DNA of 64,000 bases, from NCBI GenBank assembly GCA_017935025.1, contig JAGBIL010000044.1:1-64000 (forward strand), written 5' to 3'. Of the stretch, positions 17,120-26,126 are shown one piece after another (within the stretch, counting starts at the first letter, position 1; every line of letters begins with the position of its first letter). Origin of the DNA: Opitutales bacterium (GTDB lineage Bacteria; Verrucomicrobiota; Verrucomicrobiia; Opitutales; UBA953). A program made the translations under genes and the position numbers. Under the pieces are notes generated by a model, which searched no databases, was not told the DNA's origin, and saw nothing but the letters and a program-made list of their open reading frames with translations.

Positions 17120-18325
17120 ATGAAACAGATGCTAAACAAACTCGCTATCTCCTTCGTTTTTGCAGGTGTCGCCGGAACTGCTTCCGCCGGCACGGCTCTC
17201 GTTGCGCTTCCCACTCTCGGGGAAGATGCCGGGATTCACGGCTTGCTGAATGCTTCCGTCGCGTACAATGACAATATCTACCTTTCCGAAACCGACGAAG
17301 ACGCGGATACGATCTTCACGATTTCTCCGGGCTTGGAGTTCTCCACAGGGAGCGAAGCTCGTAGCCGAATGAGCCTTCGTTTTGTCGAAAACATCCTGTT
17401 CTACATGGATGAGACTGATAATAACCGTGCACTTGAGAACATCGACTTTCTCTTCTCTCACGGCGGCGAAGGACAGAAACTCAAACTTACGGTTTCTGCC
17501 GGCTTCCACCACAATCAGTCCGCAAGCGGTCGCGACACTTACACGAAGGGAACGATGACGCGTTCGTACAATTACTACGCGAACGGGATCGTTTCCTACA
17601 AGCTCGGTGAGAAAATGTCTGTTCGCAGCGGTTTTAAATGGTCTGGATTGACCTATCAAAACAGCTCCGCGAAATTCTACTACAACGATCGCCAGCAATA
17701 TTCCATCCCGTTGTACCTCTACTACGCGGTGACCGAAAAACTCAACGCCGGTCTCTCGGCGGAATATCGCTATGTCGACCTCGCAACCAGCGGCTGGAAT
17801 CGCCAGCGCGAACTTTCTGCGGGGATGGAGCAGGTTTGGTTCTTCGGTCTTTCCGCCGAAGGTAATGCCTGGGAAAAGCTTTCCCTTAACGGGCGTATCG
17901 GTGTAACGACTTCGGACTACTCTCGCCGCACGATTGACAACCTCGACGGGAAAGACACTTTCGGGATGTCCATTACGGCGGATTACCAGGTAACGGAAAA
18001 ACTCTCCTCGGCATTGACGTTGAACCGTGACTTTGAGCTCGGCTCTGCGGCTGAAGGCATCCTCGCAACGGGTGCTACGCTTTCCGCCAACTATCGCATC
18101 GACGATTTTTGGTCTGCTAATGCAAGCCTCGGATACCGTCTCGACGATTATCGCTCTTCCGCTCGTGAAGACGATATCTACAAGGCGTCCGTCGGCGCCT
18201 CTTACGCTATCAACGAATGGGCGAGCGCCTACGCGAACTACTCTCTCGCGATTGACGACTCCAACCAGAAAGGTTCGGACTACACGAATAACATCGTGAC
18301 GGTCGGTGTTTCTCTCCGCTACTAA
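17120..18325 (+). CDS. Outer-membrane beta-barrel protein of an exopolysaccharide locus
   Basis: A 401-residue protein with a Sec signal (about residues 1-23, ending TASAG). Then come long alternating strands rich in Tyr, Asn and Ser, for example VAYNDNIYLSETDEDADTI and DFWSANASLGYRLDDYR, ending in a C-terminal aromatic strand (VTVGVSLRY) that suits barrel assembly. It resembles the putative beta-barrel porin (BBP2-like) proteins of exosortase-linked exopolysaccharide loci; the neighbours, a Wza-like and a Wzc-like gene, support this. Role in polysaccharide secretion across the outer membrane is inferred. Confidence 0.82.
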   Translation: MKQMLNKLAISFVFAGVAGTASAGTALVALPTLGEDAGIHGLLNASVAYNDNIYLSETDEDADTIFTISPGLEFSTGSEARSRMSLRFVENILFYMDETDNNRALENIDFLFSHGGEGQKLKLTVSAGFHHNQSASGRDTYTKGTMTRSYNYYANGIVSYKLGEKMSVRSGFKWSGLTYQNSSAKFYYNDRQQYSIPLYLYYAVTEKLNAGLSAEYRYVDLATSGWNRQRELSAGMEQVWFFGLSAEGNAWEKLSLNGRIGVTTSDYSRRTIDNLDGKDTFGMSITADYQVTEKLSSALTLNRDFELGSAAEGILATGATLSANYRIDDFWSANASLGYRLDDYRSSAREDDIYKASVGASYAINEWASAYANYSLAIDDSNQKGSDYTNNIVTVGVSLRY

Positions 18326-18389
18326 GCGGAGAGAAAAGCTCTTTCGACGGTTTTCGTGGTGCTGAAACAGAAAGCAACACTCGTTTGAG

Positions 18390-19028
18390 ATGAAATCAAA
18401 TTTTTTGATTCGAGCCGCGATGATTTTTGCGGCTCTTTTCTTTTGCCTCGGTTTTTCCGCGTGCAAAACTACGCGGGGCCCTGGAGCGTATCCAGATTCG
18501 GCAGTTCGCGACGACGGACCGGGAACGCAAGATTACCGTATCCGCCCATTGGATACGTTGCGTTTTGAGATGTATGCGGAGCCGGATAATCGCGGAGAAT
18601 ATCGTGTATCCAAGGAAGGCAATATCACGCTGAACTTCATCGGACAGGTTTCCGTTGACGGGAAGACACTTGCCGAGTTGAAGGAGTACATCGAAAAGCG
18701 TTACCGCGATGACGGGTTCTATACTAATCCGCAGGTTACGCTGACGGTCATTGCTTACGCCGAACGTCGCATTTACGTTTCCGGATTTGTCGCAAGTCCC
18801 GGTCCGGTTCTGATTCCGATTGAAGAGGAATTGACTTTGGGCAAGGCGATTGATGCCGCTCGTGGTGTTTTGCCGCGCGGCTCCCGAACGGATGTGAAGG
18901 TTACGCGGACGAAAGACGGTGTTATTCGTACCTGGGAAGTGGACCTGAAAGCGATCCAGGAAGGCTACGAGCCGGACTTTCCGCTTGAAGAAGGCGACCG
19001 TGTTTACGTTCCGGACAGCGCTATTTAA
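18390..19028 (+). CDS. Wza-like polysaccharide export lipoprotein
   Basis: A 212-residue lipoprotein (signal ending LGFSAC, acylated Cys25). After a short linker comes the polysaccharide biosynthesis/export domain (YRIRPLDTLRFEMY, with VSKEGNITLNFIGQV). An SLBB beta-grasp domain follows (RRIYVSGFVASPGPVLIPIE to FPLEEGDRVYVPDS). It is shorter than E. coli Wza (about 380 residues) and has no clear C-terminal amphipathic helix, so the separate barrel upstream may form the outer-membrane passage. No Shine-Dalgarno before the ATG. Part of the three-gene export set. Confidence 0.88.
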   Translation: MKSNFLIRAAMIFAALFFCLGFSACKTTRGPGAYPDSAVRDDGPGTQDYRIRPLDTLRFEMYAEPDNRGEYRVSKEGNITLNFIGQVSVDGKTLAELKEYIEKRYRDDGFYTNPQVTLTVIAYAERRIYVSGFVASPGPVLIPIEEELTLGKAIDAARGVLPRGSRTDVKVTRTKDGVIRTWEVDLKAIQEGYEPDFPLEEGDRVYVPDSAI

Positions 19029-19067
19029 TCGTTGTATCGGGAGACTTAACTAAAAAACTTTTTTATA

Positions 19068-21347
19068 ATGGCTAATTTAGAAGATAGAGAGCCTGCCGTC
19101 GATAATACCGTCCCGGGGCAACAGCCCACGGGGCCGGGCTACGGTTACGGCTACAACGGTAATTACGGAAGCGGCTACGGCTCCGGATACGGTGAAGCTC
19201 CGAGCTTTTCCGATATGATGCAGACGCGCACGCTTTCCGACTGGATCGCGATGTTCCGCGAGCGTATTTGGTATTTGATTCTTTCCGTGTTCGTTGTCGT
19301 CACGGGAACGCTCATTTACACCTACAACGTCGTGCCGGAATATACGGCATCCGCGCGCCTTCGTGTTTTGAAAAACGCTGTTCAGGCTGCGCCGGGTAGC
19401 GGAGCCAATACGACGTCGCTCGATGCGATTTCCGGGCAGGAAGACTTTCAAACGCAACTCGAAATCATGCGTTCGGGAACGATTGTGAAGCGTGTGCAGT
19501 CGCGCTTGACCTCGCCGGAATTGACGGAAGTCGTTCGTCCGTATCAGGGCGGGAACGTGTTCTCCGGTCCGCTCACTCCAACGGAGGTTATCGCGAAGCA
19601 CCGCAATGTCATTCCTCAGAAGGCGACGTTTATTGCGTTTGTCGAATACACGCATCGTCGTCCGGAAGTCGCCGAAAAGCTCGCGAACTATTTCGCTGAA
19701 GAAATTCAGAAATATAATTCCGAAGACCGTGCCAACCTGACGAGTCCCGTTATTGAGTCGACGCGTGTTCAGATTGAGCAGATGGAGCACACGCTCGCAC
19801 AGCAGCGCGAAGAGCGCAATTTGCTGATTAAAAACGAGCGTTTGCTGACGACGGAAATGGGCACGGCGAATGCCGAACTTTCCAGCGTTATCGCCGTTCG
19901 CGATACGGAACGCAAGAATTACGAAGACGTCCTTGCGATTCGTAACGAAATTCAAAAAACGAAAGAAGCGGGTCTTTCGCTTCTCTCCCAACCGGCGATT
20001 ACGAGCAATCAACTCGTCGCGACTTTGCTCCCGCGTGTCGCGGACTTGCGCATTTCGATTACGGGACTTCTCGAAAAGTACGGGAAGAATCACCCGACAC
20101 TGATTGCGCAAACCCAGCAGCTCGAGCAGGCTGAAGCCGAGCTCGCGGAAGCCGTGAAGAAAGCGGAAGCGGAATTCGATTCCAACTTCGTTGCGGCGAA
20201 GCGCCGTTATGAATCCGCGCAGAAACGTGCGGAAGAAAAAGAAGCTCAGCTTGTGCGCCTACGCGATGCGATTTCGCACCTTTCCGCTCTCGACAAGAAG
20301 ATTCTTCTGAACGAAGAATTGCTTCAGCGCCTGAAGTTCAACTTGGAGGACTTGAAAATGCGCGTTATCGGCTCGGTTTCGTCGATTGTCAGCATTCTCG
20401 ATCCCGCAGTTGTTCCGACGCGTGCGTCCAATAAAAACTTTGTACTGAACGCGATTTTCGGTGTCGTTGCCGGGCTCGCCATCGGTTCCGGGATTATTGT
20501 TCTTCTTTCGTTCTTTGACGATCGCATCAAGTCGACTCGCGACATTGAAAGTTTCCTCAATATTCCGCTCTTGGGTACGATTACGCAGCTTCGCCACATA
20601 AAATCTCCGGTGGATAAAGCGTGCGTCGTTTCCAACGGAAAGGATCGCGGAGCCACGGAAGCGTTCCGTGCGGTTTATTCCGCTTTGAAAATCGGGGAAC
20701 AGTCCCGCCTCGCGAAAGTTTTCCTCGTTACGTCGACGATGCCGTCCGAGGGGAAAACGTTTGTTTCGACAAACCTTGCGCAGACTTACGCCGCTCATGG
20801 TGATCGTGTTTTGGTTCTGGACGCGGACTTGCGTTTGCCGAATGTCGGAAATTCCCTCGGCCTGGCCAAAGACGAACGCGGTTTGACGCGCTACATGGAA
20901 GGCTCAATGACGCTGGACGAAGCGATTATCCGCGATGTTCGCCCGAATTTCGATGTGCTTCAGGTCGGCGCTTACTGCAAGAACCCGACGCAAATCATCA
21001 ACAGCCAGAAGTTCCGCGATATGCTCGAAGAGCTCAAAACGCGCTACGACCGTATCGTTGTCGACACGCCGCCGATCGGTGCCGTTTCCGACGTTTTGAA
21101 CCTCTTGCCGCTTTGCGACGGTATTGTTTACACGGTTCGCTTCAATACGGTTCAGCGCACGATGATCAAAAACAACCTGCATCGCATCCAGGAATCCAAG
21201 GTTCCGGTGTTCGGCGCAGTCATGAACCAGATGGTTCGCGAAACGGCTCGCTACTACGTCAGCTCCGGGCAGTACGGGATGTATTCCAAGTATTACCACT
21301 CGGCGCAGGCGAAAGAAGTCGAAGTTCAAATCGACAAAAACGCGTAA
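19068..21347 (+). CDS. Wzc-like polysaccharide co-polymerase with BY-kinase domain
   Basis: A 759-residue protein. The first 55 residues are a Gly/Tyr-rich cytoplasmic tail (GYGYGYNGNYG and repeats). Two transmembrane segments (about 70-90 and 460-485) flank a long coiled-coil periplasmic part with a Wzz domain. The C-terminal bacterial tyrosine kinase has Walker A (SEGKT near residue 560), Walker A' (VLVLDADLRLP near 585) and Walker B (RIVVDTPP near 662). A terminal Tyr cluster (YYVSSGQYGMYSKYYHS) is the usual autophosphorylation tail. It controls chain length and export with the Wza-like protein. Glycosyltransferases and a flippase/polymerase are not in the window. Confidence 0.92.
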   Translation: MANLEDREPAVDNTVPGQQPTGPGYGYGYNGNYGSGYGSGYGEAPSFSDMMQTRTLSDWIAMFRERIWYLILSVFVVVTGTLIYTYNVVPEYTASARLRVLKNAVQAAPGSGANTTSLDAISGQEDFQTQLEIMRSGTIVKRVQSRLTSPELTEVVRPYQGGNVFSGPLTPTEVIAKHRNVIPQKATFIAFVEYTHRRPEVAEKLANYFAEEIQKYNSEDRANLTSPVIESTRVQIEQMEHTLAQQREERNLLIKNERLLTTEMGTANAELSSVIAVRDTERKNYEDVLAIRNEIQKTKEAGLSLLSQPAITSNQLVATLLPRVADLRISITGLLEKYGKNHPTLIAQTQQLEQAEAELAEAVKKAEAEFDSNFVAAKRRYESAQKRAEEKEAQLVRLRDAISHLSALDKKILLNEELLQRLKFNLEDLKMRVIGSVSSIVSILDPAVVPTRASNKNFVLNAIFGVVAGLAIGSGIIVLLSFFDDRIKSTRDIESFLNIPLLGTITQLRHIKSPVDKACVVSNGKDRGATEAFRAVYSALKIGEQSRLAKVFLVTSTMPSEGKTFVSTNLAQTYAAHGDRVLVLDADLRLPNVGNSLGLAKDERGLTRYMEGSMTLDEAIIRDVRPNFDVLQVGAYCKNPTQIINSQKFRDMLEELKTRYDRIVVDTPPIGAVSDVLNLLPLCDGIVYTVRFNTVQRTMIKNNLHRIQESKVPVFGAVMNQMVRETARYYVSSGQYGMYSKYYHSAQAKEVEVQIDKNA

Positions 21348-21365
21348 ATCGTATTCGCTTTTCCG

Positions 21366-21407
21366 AAATCGGCGGGAACGGGGTTTTCTTTCCGTTCCCG
21401 CCGATTT
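21366..21407 (+). terminator. Terminator with a 16-bp stem containing inverted uptake-type motifs
   Basis: Stem 21366-21381 pairs with 21392-21407 around GGTTTTCTTT; each arm carries GGCGGGAACGG or its complement, and seven T follow the G-C part. It closes the export gene set. Confidence 0.88.
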
Positions 21408-21422
21408 TTTTCTGAATAAAAA

Positions 21423-22421
21423 ATGAAGATACGTTTCTTAAAAAATATTTTCCGGATTTTTATCGGCGTTGCCGCGTGCATGGTCGCGTGTGTCGGCTGT
21501 TCCGATGAAAATCGAAATCTCGAATTGGCAAAAGAGGCTCGCGCGCAGGCGCCGTGGACGATGCCCGACGATATTTTTGAAAACTACGTCGTTCCCGCGA
21601 CTTCTGTTGAGGAAGCACAAGACGATTGGCGGTCGCTTTTTCGCGAGAAATTCTTGCCGGTGGTCAAAGATTGCAAAACTCCGACTGCCGCTGCCGAAGC
21701 GCTGAACCTCAAAATGTGGGATATGCTCGGCGTGCGATACAGCCCGCAACGAGACAGGCCGGACCAGTCCCCGTTTCATTCGATGCGAATCGGGAAAGCC
21801 TCGTGCACGGGGCTTTCGATTCTGCTGATCGACGCGTGCCGGGCGGTCGGCGTTCCCGCGCGTTTTGTCGGTTGCCGTTGGAAAAACAAACCGGGTAACC
21901 ATTCATGGGTGGAGATTTGGGAAAACGGAGAATGGTTCCACCTCGGAGCCGGTGATTGTGTCCGTGTCAATGAGGCCTGGTTTAATGCCGATACCGCGCA
22001 CGCGGATCCGGAAGATCCGCAGTTTGCGATTTATGCGGCTTGCGCCAAACCGACCGGATTGACATTTCCCGTGGCGTGGCGGGAGGGCGGAGTTTCAAAA
22101 ATTCCCGCGCTCAACGTTACCGCGCGCTATCTCAAACTCGCACAACCGATTCCGGAAGGCTGTTCCCGCGTGTCGCTGAATTTGCGTTCCCGCACCGGAG
22201 AACGCCTCGCCCGCGAGGTTGTCGTTTGCGATGCCGCAAGCGGGAAAGAGCTTGTCCGCGGGAACACGCACGATAATCGCTTCGACCTCAACGACCACTT
22301 AAATTTCGTGTTCCCGCAGGGCGCTCGCTTGCGGGTTGCGCTCGCGGACAAGCCCGCCGAGCCGATTGCGGAAATCGTCGTTCCCGACGCGGAAAAAGTT
22401 TTTGAAATTGTGCTCCCGTAA
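21423..22421 (+). CDS. Transglutaminase-like lipoprotein
   Basis: A 332-residue protein with a signal ending CMVACVGC (lipoprotein). The transglutaminase-like core has the triad in order: Cys128 (GKASCTGLS), His160 (GNHSWVEIW) and Asp178 (GAGDCVRV). After residue about 215 follows a beta-rich domain (VTARYLKLAQPIPEG, RVSLNLRSRTGERLAREVVV), probably an immunoglobulin-like or carboxypeptidase regulatory-like fold. In bacteria such proteins mostly act as peptidases at the cell envelope rather than crosslinkers. It is separated from the Wzc gene by a strong terminator, so it is probably expressed on its own. Confidence 0.82.
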   Translation: MKIRFLKNIFRIFIGVAACMVACVGCSDENRNLELAKEARAQAPWTMPDDIFENYVVPATSVEEAQDDWRSLFREKFLPVVKDCKTPTAAAEALNLKMWDMLGVRYSPQRDRPDQSPFHSMRIGKASCTGLSILLIDACRAVGVPARFVGCRWKNKPGNHSWVEIWENGEWFHLGAGDCVRVNEAWFNADTAHADPEDPQFAIYAACAKPTGLTFPVAWREGGVSKIPALNVTARYLKLAQPIPEGCSRVSLNLRSRTGERLAREVVVCDAASGKELVRGNTHDNRFDLNDHLNFVFPQGARLRVALADKPAEPIAEIVVPDAEKVFEIVLP

Positions 22422-22637
22422 TTCCGGAAGTACGCGGAGCGGTTTTCGCCGTATTTTGCGCTGTGGAGCCTGCTTTTTCTCTTGCGGCTACGCCGAAAAA
22501 AAGGTTTGATCTCCGTTCCTTTTACGCGAAAGGCGAGCTGCCGGAACGTTTTTCGCTTTTTATCATAAAAATAAACAAATCCATTATCCAATGTCTCCCG
22601 CGGTCCGGCGGCGACGAGATACGGAGCCTAAAATATC

Positions 22638-23507
22638 ATGAACATCACTGTTAAAGATCTCCTCGACGCCGGTGTCCACTTCGGTCACCAAACCCGCCGC
22701 TGGAACCCGAAATCCCGCGAATTCGTCTTCAAGCACCAGAACGGGATTTCCATTATCGACCTCGAAAAAACGTTCGAATGCCTCGAAAAGGCAACGAAGT
22801 TTATCGAAGATACGGTCGCTTCCGGCAAGGACGTGCTTTTCGTCGCTACGAAGCGTCAGGCGCAGGAGCTTATGCGTGATGCCGCTAAGGCGTGCAATAT
22901 GCCGTATGCGGTCAATCGCTGGATGGGCGGCTGCCTCACGAACTTCGAAACCGTCAAAGGTTCTCTCGAAAAGTATCGCAAATATCTCCGCATGGAAGCG
23001 GACGGCTCGCTCGACAAAATGCACAAGAAAGAAGCGGCTGTCATCAAGCGCCAAATGACGCGTATGGCTCGTGGCTTCGAAGGTTTGCTCGACTTTTACA
23101 AACTCCCGGGCGCCGTTTTCGTGGTCGATATTCTCAATGAAGAAATCGCCGTCAACGAAGCCAAACGCCTCAACATTCCGTGCGTCGGTCTCGTCGATAC
23201 GAACTCTGACCCGACGCAGGTCGCGTTCCCGATCCCGGGCAATGACGATGCCGTTAAGTCCGTTCGCCTCATCGTTTCCGTTATTTCCGATGCGATTCAG
23301 GCAGGTCTCGCCCGCCGCGAAGCGGAAGCCTCCGCGCGCCGCGCCGCCGTTCCCGCCGCGAAACAGGAAATCGGCAGCGCTTCCGTCGAACCGGAAGTAA
23401 CGATTTCTCCGGACTTGCTCAAGGACAGCCAGCTCGCCGACGCCAAGAAACCGGCTCGCCGCACCGGCGTTCGCAAGCCGCGCGCTCCCAAAGCGAAAGC
23501 CGAATAA
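22638..23507 (+). CDS. rpsB: 30S ribosomal protein S2
   Basis: A 289-residue protein with the S2 signatures LLDAGVHFGHQTRRWNPK near the start, VNRWMGGCLTNFETV around residue 95, and PGAVFVVDILNEEIAVNEA and LVDTNSDPTQVAFPIPGNDDA later. The C-terminal 55 residues are an alanine/lysine-rich extension (…KKPARRTGVRKPRAPKAKAE) beyond the E. coli length of 241. GGAG lies about 12 bases before the ATG. The standard partner tsf follows 42 bases on. The 215-base gap upstream has no gene and probably holds the promoter, but I see no convincing hexamers. Confidence 0.97.
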   Translation: MNITVKDLLDAGVHFGHQTRRWNPKSREFVFKHQNGISIIDLEKTFECLEKATKFIEDTVASGKDVLFVATKRQAQELMRDAAKACNMPYAVNRWMGGCLTNFETVKGSLEKYRKYLRMEADGSLDKMHKKEAAVIKRQMTRMARGFEGLLDFYKLPGAVFVVDILNEEIAVNEAKRLNIPCVGLVDTNSDPTQVAFPIPGNDDAVKSVRLIVSVISDAIQAGLARREAEASARRAAVPAAKQEIGSASVEPEVTISPDLLKDSQLADAKKPARRTGVRKPRAPKAKAE

Positions 23508-23549
23508 GTTTTCGTCGAAAGATTAAACAAACAGAAAGCACTTAAAACT

Positions 23550-24146
23550 ATGGCAGCTATTACTGCACAAATCGTTAACGAACTCCGTTCCCGCACGGGA
23601 GCAGGGCTCATGGACTGCAAAAAAGCGCTCGTCGAAACCGATGGCGATATGGATGCCGCCGCAGAAATCCTTCGCAAGAAGGGTGCCGCGACGCGCGATA
23701 AAAAAGCCGGTCGCTCCGCCTCCCAAGGCACGGTCGCTTCCTACATTCACATGGGCGGACGCATCGGCGTTCTCGTCGAAGTGAACTGCGAATCCGACTT
23801 CGTCGCCAAGAACGAACTCTTCCAGAACTTTGCCCGCGACATCGCGATGCACATCGCCGCCGCCGCTCCGCGTTTCATCACGCGCGAAGAGGTTCCCGCA
23901 GAAGAAATCGCCAAGGAAACGGAAATCGTTAAGGCTCAGTGCGAAGGCAAACCCGCGATGGCGATTGAAAAAATCGTCGCCGGTAAGCTCGACAAATACT
24001 ACAGCGAAATCTGCTTGCTCGACCAGCCCTACGTTAAGGACTCCACGGGCAAGACGACGGTCAACGATCTCATTACCGAGCAGATCACGAAGACCGGCGA
24101 AAACATCAAGATTTCCCGCTTCTCCCGCTTCCAGATCGGAGGCTAA
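23550..24146 (+). CDS. tsf: Elongation factor Ts (short form)
   Basis: A 198-residue protein. The N-terminal UBA-like domain has [26 protein letters not shown], and the core has [20 protein letters not shown], the guanine-exchange contact. It lacks the second core subdomain of the 280-residue E. coli protein and so is close in size to the Thermus form; ends with [17 protein letters not shown]. It recycles EF-Tu from GDP to GTP. Operon with rpsB, followed by a terminator. Confidence 0.96.
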   Translation: MAAITAQIVNELRSRTGAGLMDCKKALVETDGDMDAAAEILRKKGAATRDKKAGRSASQGTVASYIHMGGRIGVLVEVNCESDFVAKNELFQNFARDIAMHIAAAAPRFITREEVPAEEIAKETEIVKAQCEGKPAMAIEKIVAGKLDKYYSEICLLDQPYVKDSTGKTTVNDLITEQITKTGENIKISRFSRFQIGG

Positions 24147-24188
24147 GAGAAAAGAAAAGCTTAACGGTTAAAGTTTAGAGCTTAAAGA

Positions 24189-24237
24189 AGCGTTCCCGCG
24201 CGGCGAAAGCCGTTTTATGCGGGAGCGCTTTTTTTTT
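24189..24237 (+). terminator. Compound terminator with nested GAAA tetraloop hairpin
   Basis: AGCGTTCCCGC (24189-24199) pairs with GCGGGAGCGCT (24219-24229, one G-T pair), enclosing GGC-GAAA-GCC, and is followed by nine T. The same nested hairpin is found after the exbD pair at 40663. Confidence 0.88.
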
Positions 24238-24364
24238 ACGCCGGAACATACGGGAAACACGGAATCGCTTTTTTTGTTTAACCGGAAAGGCTGGAAAAGA
24301 AGGTTTTAATTAGAGGAGAAGCGACACTCCTGTCGCTCCCGTGAGGCTTTCGGGCTTTTTTTTT

Positions 24365-24699
24365 GCACGCAGATTCGCGCCGATTAGCGCGGATAAGAAG
24401 CGTGGGAACGCAAAACCTCTCACGAAGCCAAAAAGCCACGGAGTTTTAATTTGGGGTTCGGAATGGAAATTCCGTGTGTTCCCGTCCGTTTCCGGGGTTC
24501 AAAAAAAAATGACGACTCTTGGAAGCGATAAGTACGCGGAGTGCGGGGCTATGTCGCTTCTCTTATAAAAATACCAAAAAGGTAGAGATTGGTGTTGACT
24601 CGACTTTTTTTTTTGCAAAATCCCAAAATCGAAATTGGGACAAAATTGTTAGAGGCGGTCTCTTACATCTCAGTTTCTCTACTAAACTTAAATAAAATA
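24365..24699. repeat. Leader repeat, copy A, before the first tandem PEP-CTERM gene
   Basis: About 335 bases almost identical to 25777-26100, with only a few single-base differences. It starts with GCACGCAGATTCGCGCC, contains a CTCACGAAGCC...CACGGAG element and a hairpin-like GGAAGCG...CGCTTC, and ends with the promoter and 5' leader of the gene. The 24240-24364 stretch before it holds only a short dispersed hairpin (24315-24340). Confidence 0.9.
24572..24621 (+). promoter_or_regulatory. PEP-CTERM promoter A: TACC-N5-GGTA dyad, TTGACT, T10 spacer, CAAAAT
   Basis: TACC (24572-24575) and GGTA (24581-24584) form a dyad with a 5-base centre, 10 bases before TTGACT (24595-24600). A run of ten T (24605-24614) lies inside a 15-bp spacer before CAAAAT (24616-24621). 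The same order occurs before the genes at 26127, 43205 and 58769, with spacers of 15, 17 and 17 bp. At 15 bp the promoter should be weak. Confidence 0.65.
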
Positions 24700-25638
24700 A
24701 TGAAAAAAATGTTCTTAATGTCGGCTCTTGCGTTGTCTGGAGTCGTTACCGCATCGGCGAGTGAAGCCCTCTATGATGCGTACTATGTCGATACTAATAC
24801 TACAGACAATGGGTATCAGTATACACAGGTTACAAGTTATAAACTCAATCTGTCTTCGGGTGATGGCGATTGCGGAACTAATTACGCCCAATCTCAAGGG
24901 TGGAGTCGTTCGGGAACGATTCAGACCGTCGATTTAAACGGTCTTTCCATCGATTTTTCAAAAGATGCTCGTTACGAAATAACCTTTGGAGCCAATTTCT
25001 TTGTGAACAATCCTGTAGGGGGACAAATTCCGTGTGTGAATTTGACAATGGTTAGCAAAGACAACACCCGAACTCTCATGTTCGGAAATTCTAATGACGA
25101 TCTTTGTCAGGTCGGATGGTTTTCTGGAGATTGGTCGGAAAAGACGAACGGGTTGAAGTATTTGGGGGCTCTTTCCTCAGAAGACACCAATGTTTGGACT
25201 GCTGCCGGAGGTGTTGTTTCGACCGGATTTTGTGAGTTCAAAATTGTTTTCGAAACGTTTGCAGACCCGAATATTCATGACCAGATTGACTATTCTATTA
25301 CTCGTAACGGGCAAACGACATCGTTTACTCGGCTGAGCTCGGACGACATGACGCATAATATTGGAAGTCTCGTTTTTGATGACATTGGGTTCACGGTTGT
25401 GGGGGCAAATTTCCCCGCCGGAATGACGGAGCCTGCAAACGGAGAGAATGGCGTAACGCTCTTGTCTTATTATAACGGAAAGAACGTTGGAACCTATACG
25501 GAGTATTCTAGAGCAGAGGTTCCCCAGCCGGAACCGGAACCTCCCGCTCCGGACGTTCCTGAGCCGTCGGCGTTTGGTTTGTTGGCGGGCTTAGGTGCGA
25601 TCGCGCTTGCGATGTCGCGCCGCCGCCGCTCCCGTTAA
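24700..25638 (+). CDS. PEP-CTERM domain surface protein (tandem copy 1)
   Basis: A 312-residue protein from the ATG at 24700 (MKKMFLMSALALSG..., signal to about residue 22). The frame is open upstream to 24589, but that part covers the promoter. The body contains the module SIDFSKDARYEITFGANFF also seen in the paralogues at 26127 and 58769, and a later FDDIGFTVVGANF. The C terminus has a proline-rich spacer (QPEPEPPAPDVPEPSAFGLL), a hydrophobic span and SRRRRSR, the exosortase sorting tail. No enzymatic motif. The mRNA leader is about 75 bases and lacks a Shine-Dalgarno. Confidence 0.9.
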   Translation: MKKMFLMSALALSGVVTASASEALYDAYYVDTNTTDNGYQYTQVTSYKLNLSSGDGDCGTNYAQSQGWSRSGTIQTVDLNGLSIDFSKDARYEITFGANFFVNNPVGGQIPCVNLTMVSKDNTRTLMFGNSNDDLCQVGWFSGDWSEKTNGLKYLGALSSEDTNVWTAAGGVVSTGFCEFKIVFETFADPNIHDQIDYSITRNGQTTSFTRLSSDDMTHNIGSLVFDDIGFTVVGANFPAGMTEPANGENGVTLLSYYNGKNVGTYTEYSRAEVPQPEPEPPAPDVPEPSAFGLLAGLGAIALAMSRRRRSR

Positions 25639-25753
25639 TTAAGCGAAATCGGTTTTAGGGTTTGTCGGGTTTCCCTTAGAAAAATCCGATTTCATATATA
25701 ATTGTAGATTAATGTTAGCGCCCCTGAGAGGTACTCTCGGGGGCGTTTTTTTT
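25632..25753 (+). terminator. Conserved 3' flank with terminator, tandem copy 1
   Basis: CGCCCCTGAGAG (25719-25730) pairs with CTCTCGGGGGCG (25734-25745, one G-T pair), followed by nine T. The preceding 85 bases are nearly identical to those after the second tandem gene (27026-27111). Confidence 0.88.
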
Positions 25754-25776
25754 TGAGGGGGCGGGCTTTTTTTTTT

Positions 25777-26100
25777 GCACGCAGATTTGCGCCGATTAGC
25801 GCGGATAAGAAGCGCGGGAACGCAAAACCTCTCACGAAGCCAAAAAGCCACGGAGTTTTAATTTGGGGTTCGGAATGGAAATTCCGTGTGTTCCCGTCCG
25901 TTTCCGGGGTTCAAAAAAAATGACGACTCTTGGAAGCGATAAGTACGCGAAGTGCGGGGCTATGTCGCTTCTCTTATAAAAACACCAAAAAGGTAGAGAT
26001 TGGTGTTGACTCGACTTTTTTTTTTGCAAAATCCCAAAATCGAAATTGGGACAAAATTGTTAGAGGCGGTCTCTTACATCTCAGTTTCTCTACTAAACTT
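25777..26100. repeat. Leader repeat, copy B, before the second tandem PEP-CTERM gene
   Basis: Near-identical to 24365-24690 over its whole length. The two copies diverge abruptly just before the start codons (copy B has an A-rich insertion). Confidence 0.9.
25983..26032 (+). promoter_or_regulatory. PEP-CTERM promoter B: mutated dyad arm, TTGACT, T10 spacer, CAAAAT
   Basis: CACC (25983-25986, one base off TACC) and GGTA (25992-25995), then 10 bases to TTGACT (26006-26011). Ten T lie in a 15-bp spacer before CAAAAT (26027-26032). One dyad arm carries a T-to-C change relative to copy A. Confidence 0.6.
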
Positions 26101-26126
26101 AAAGAAAGAAAAAAAAAATAAAGACT

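Noticed and set aside
24580-24621. Sigma-54 promoter (GG-N10-GC) for the PEP-CTERM genes
   Set aside because: GG and GC elements are about 24 bases apart and do not fit; the -35/-10 reading fits all four copies.
24589-24699. In-frame N-terminal extension of the PEP-CTERM gene (same at 58661)
   Set aside because: It would translate the promoter and leader, places the signal peptide internally, and is not in frame in the 26127 copy.
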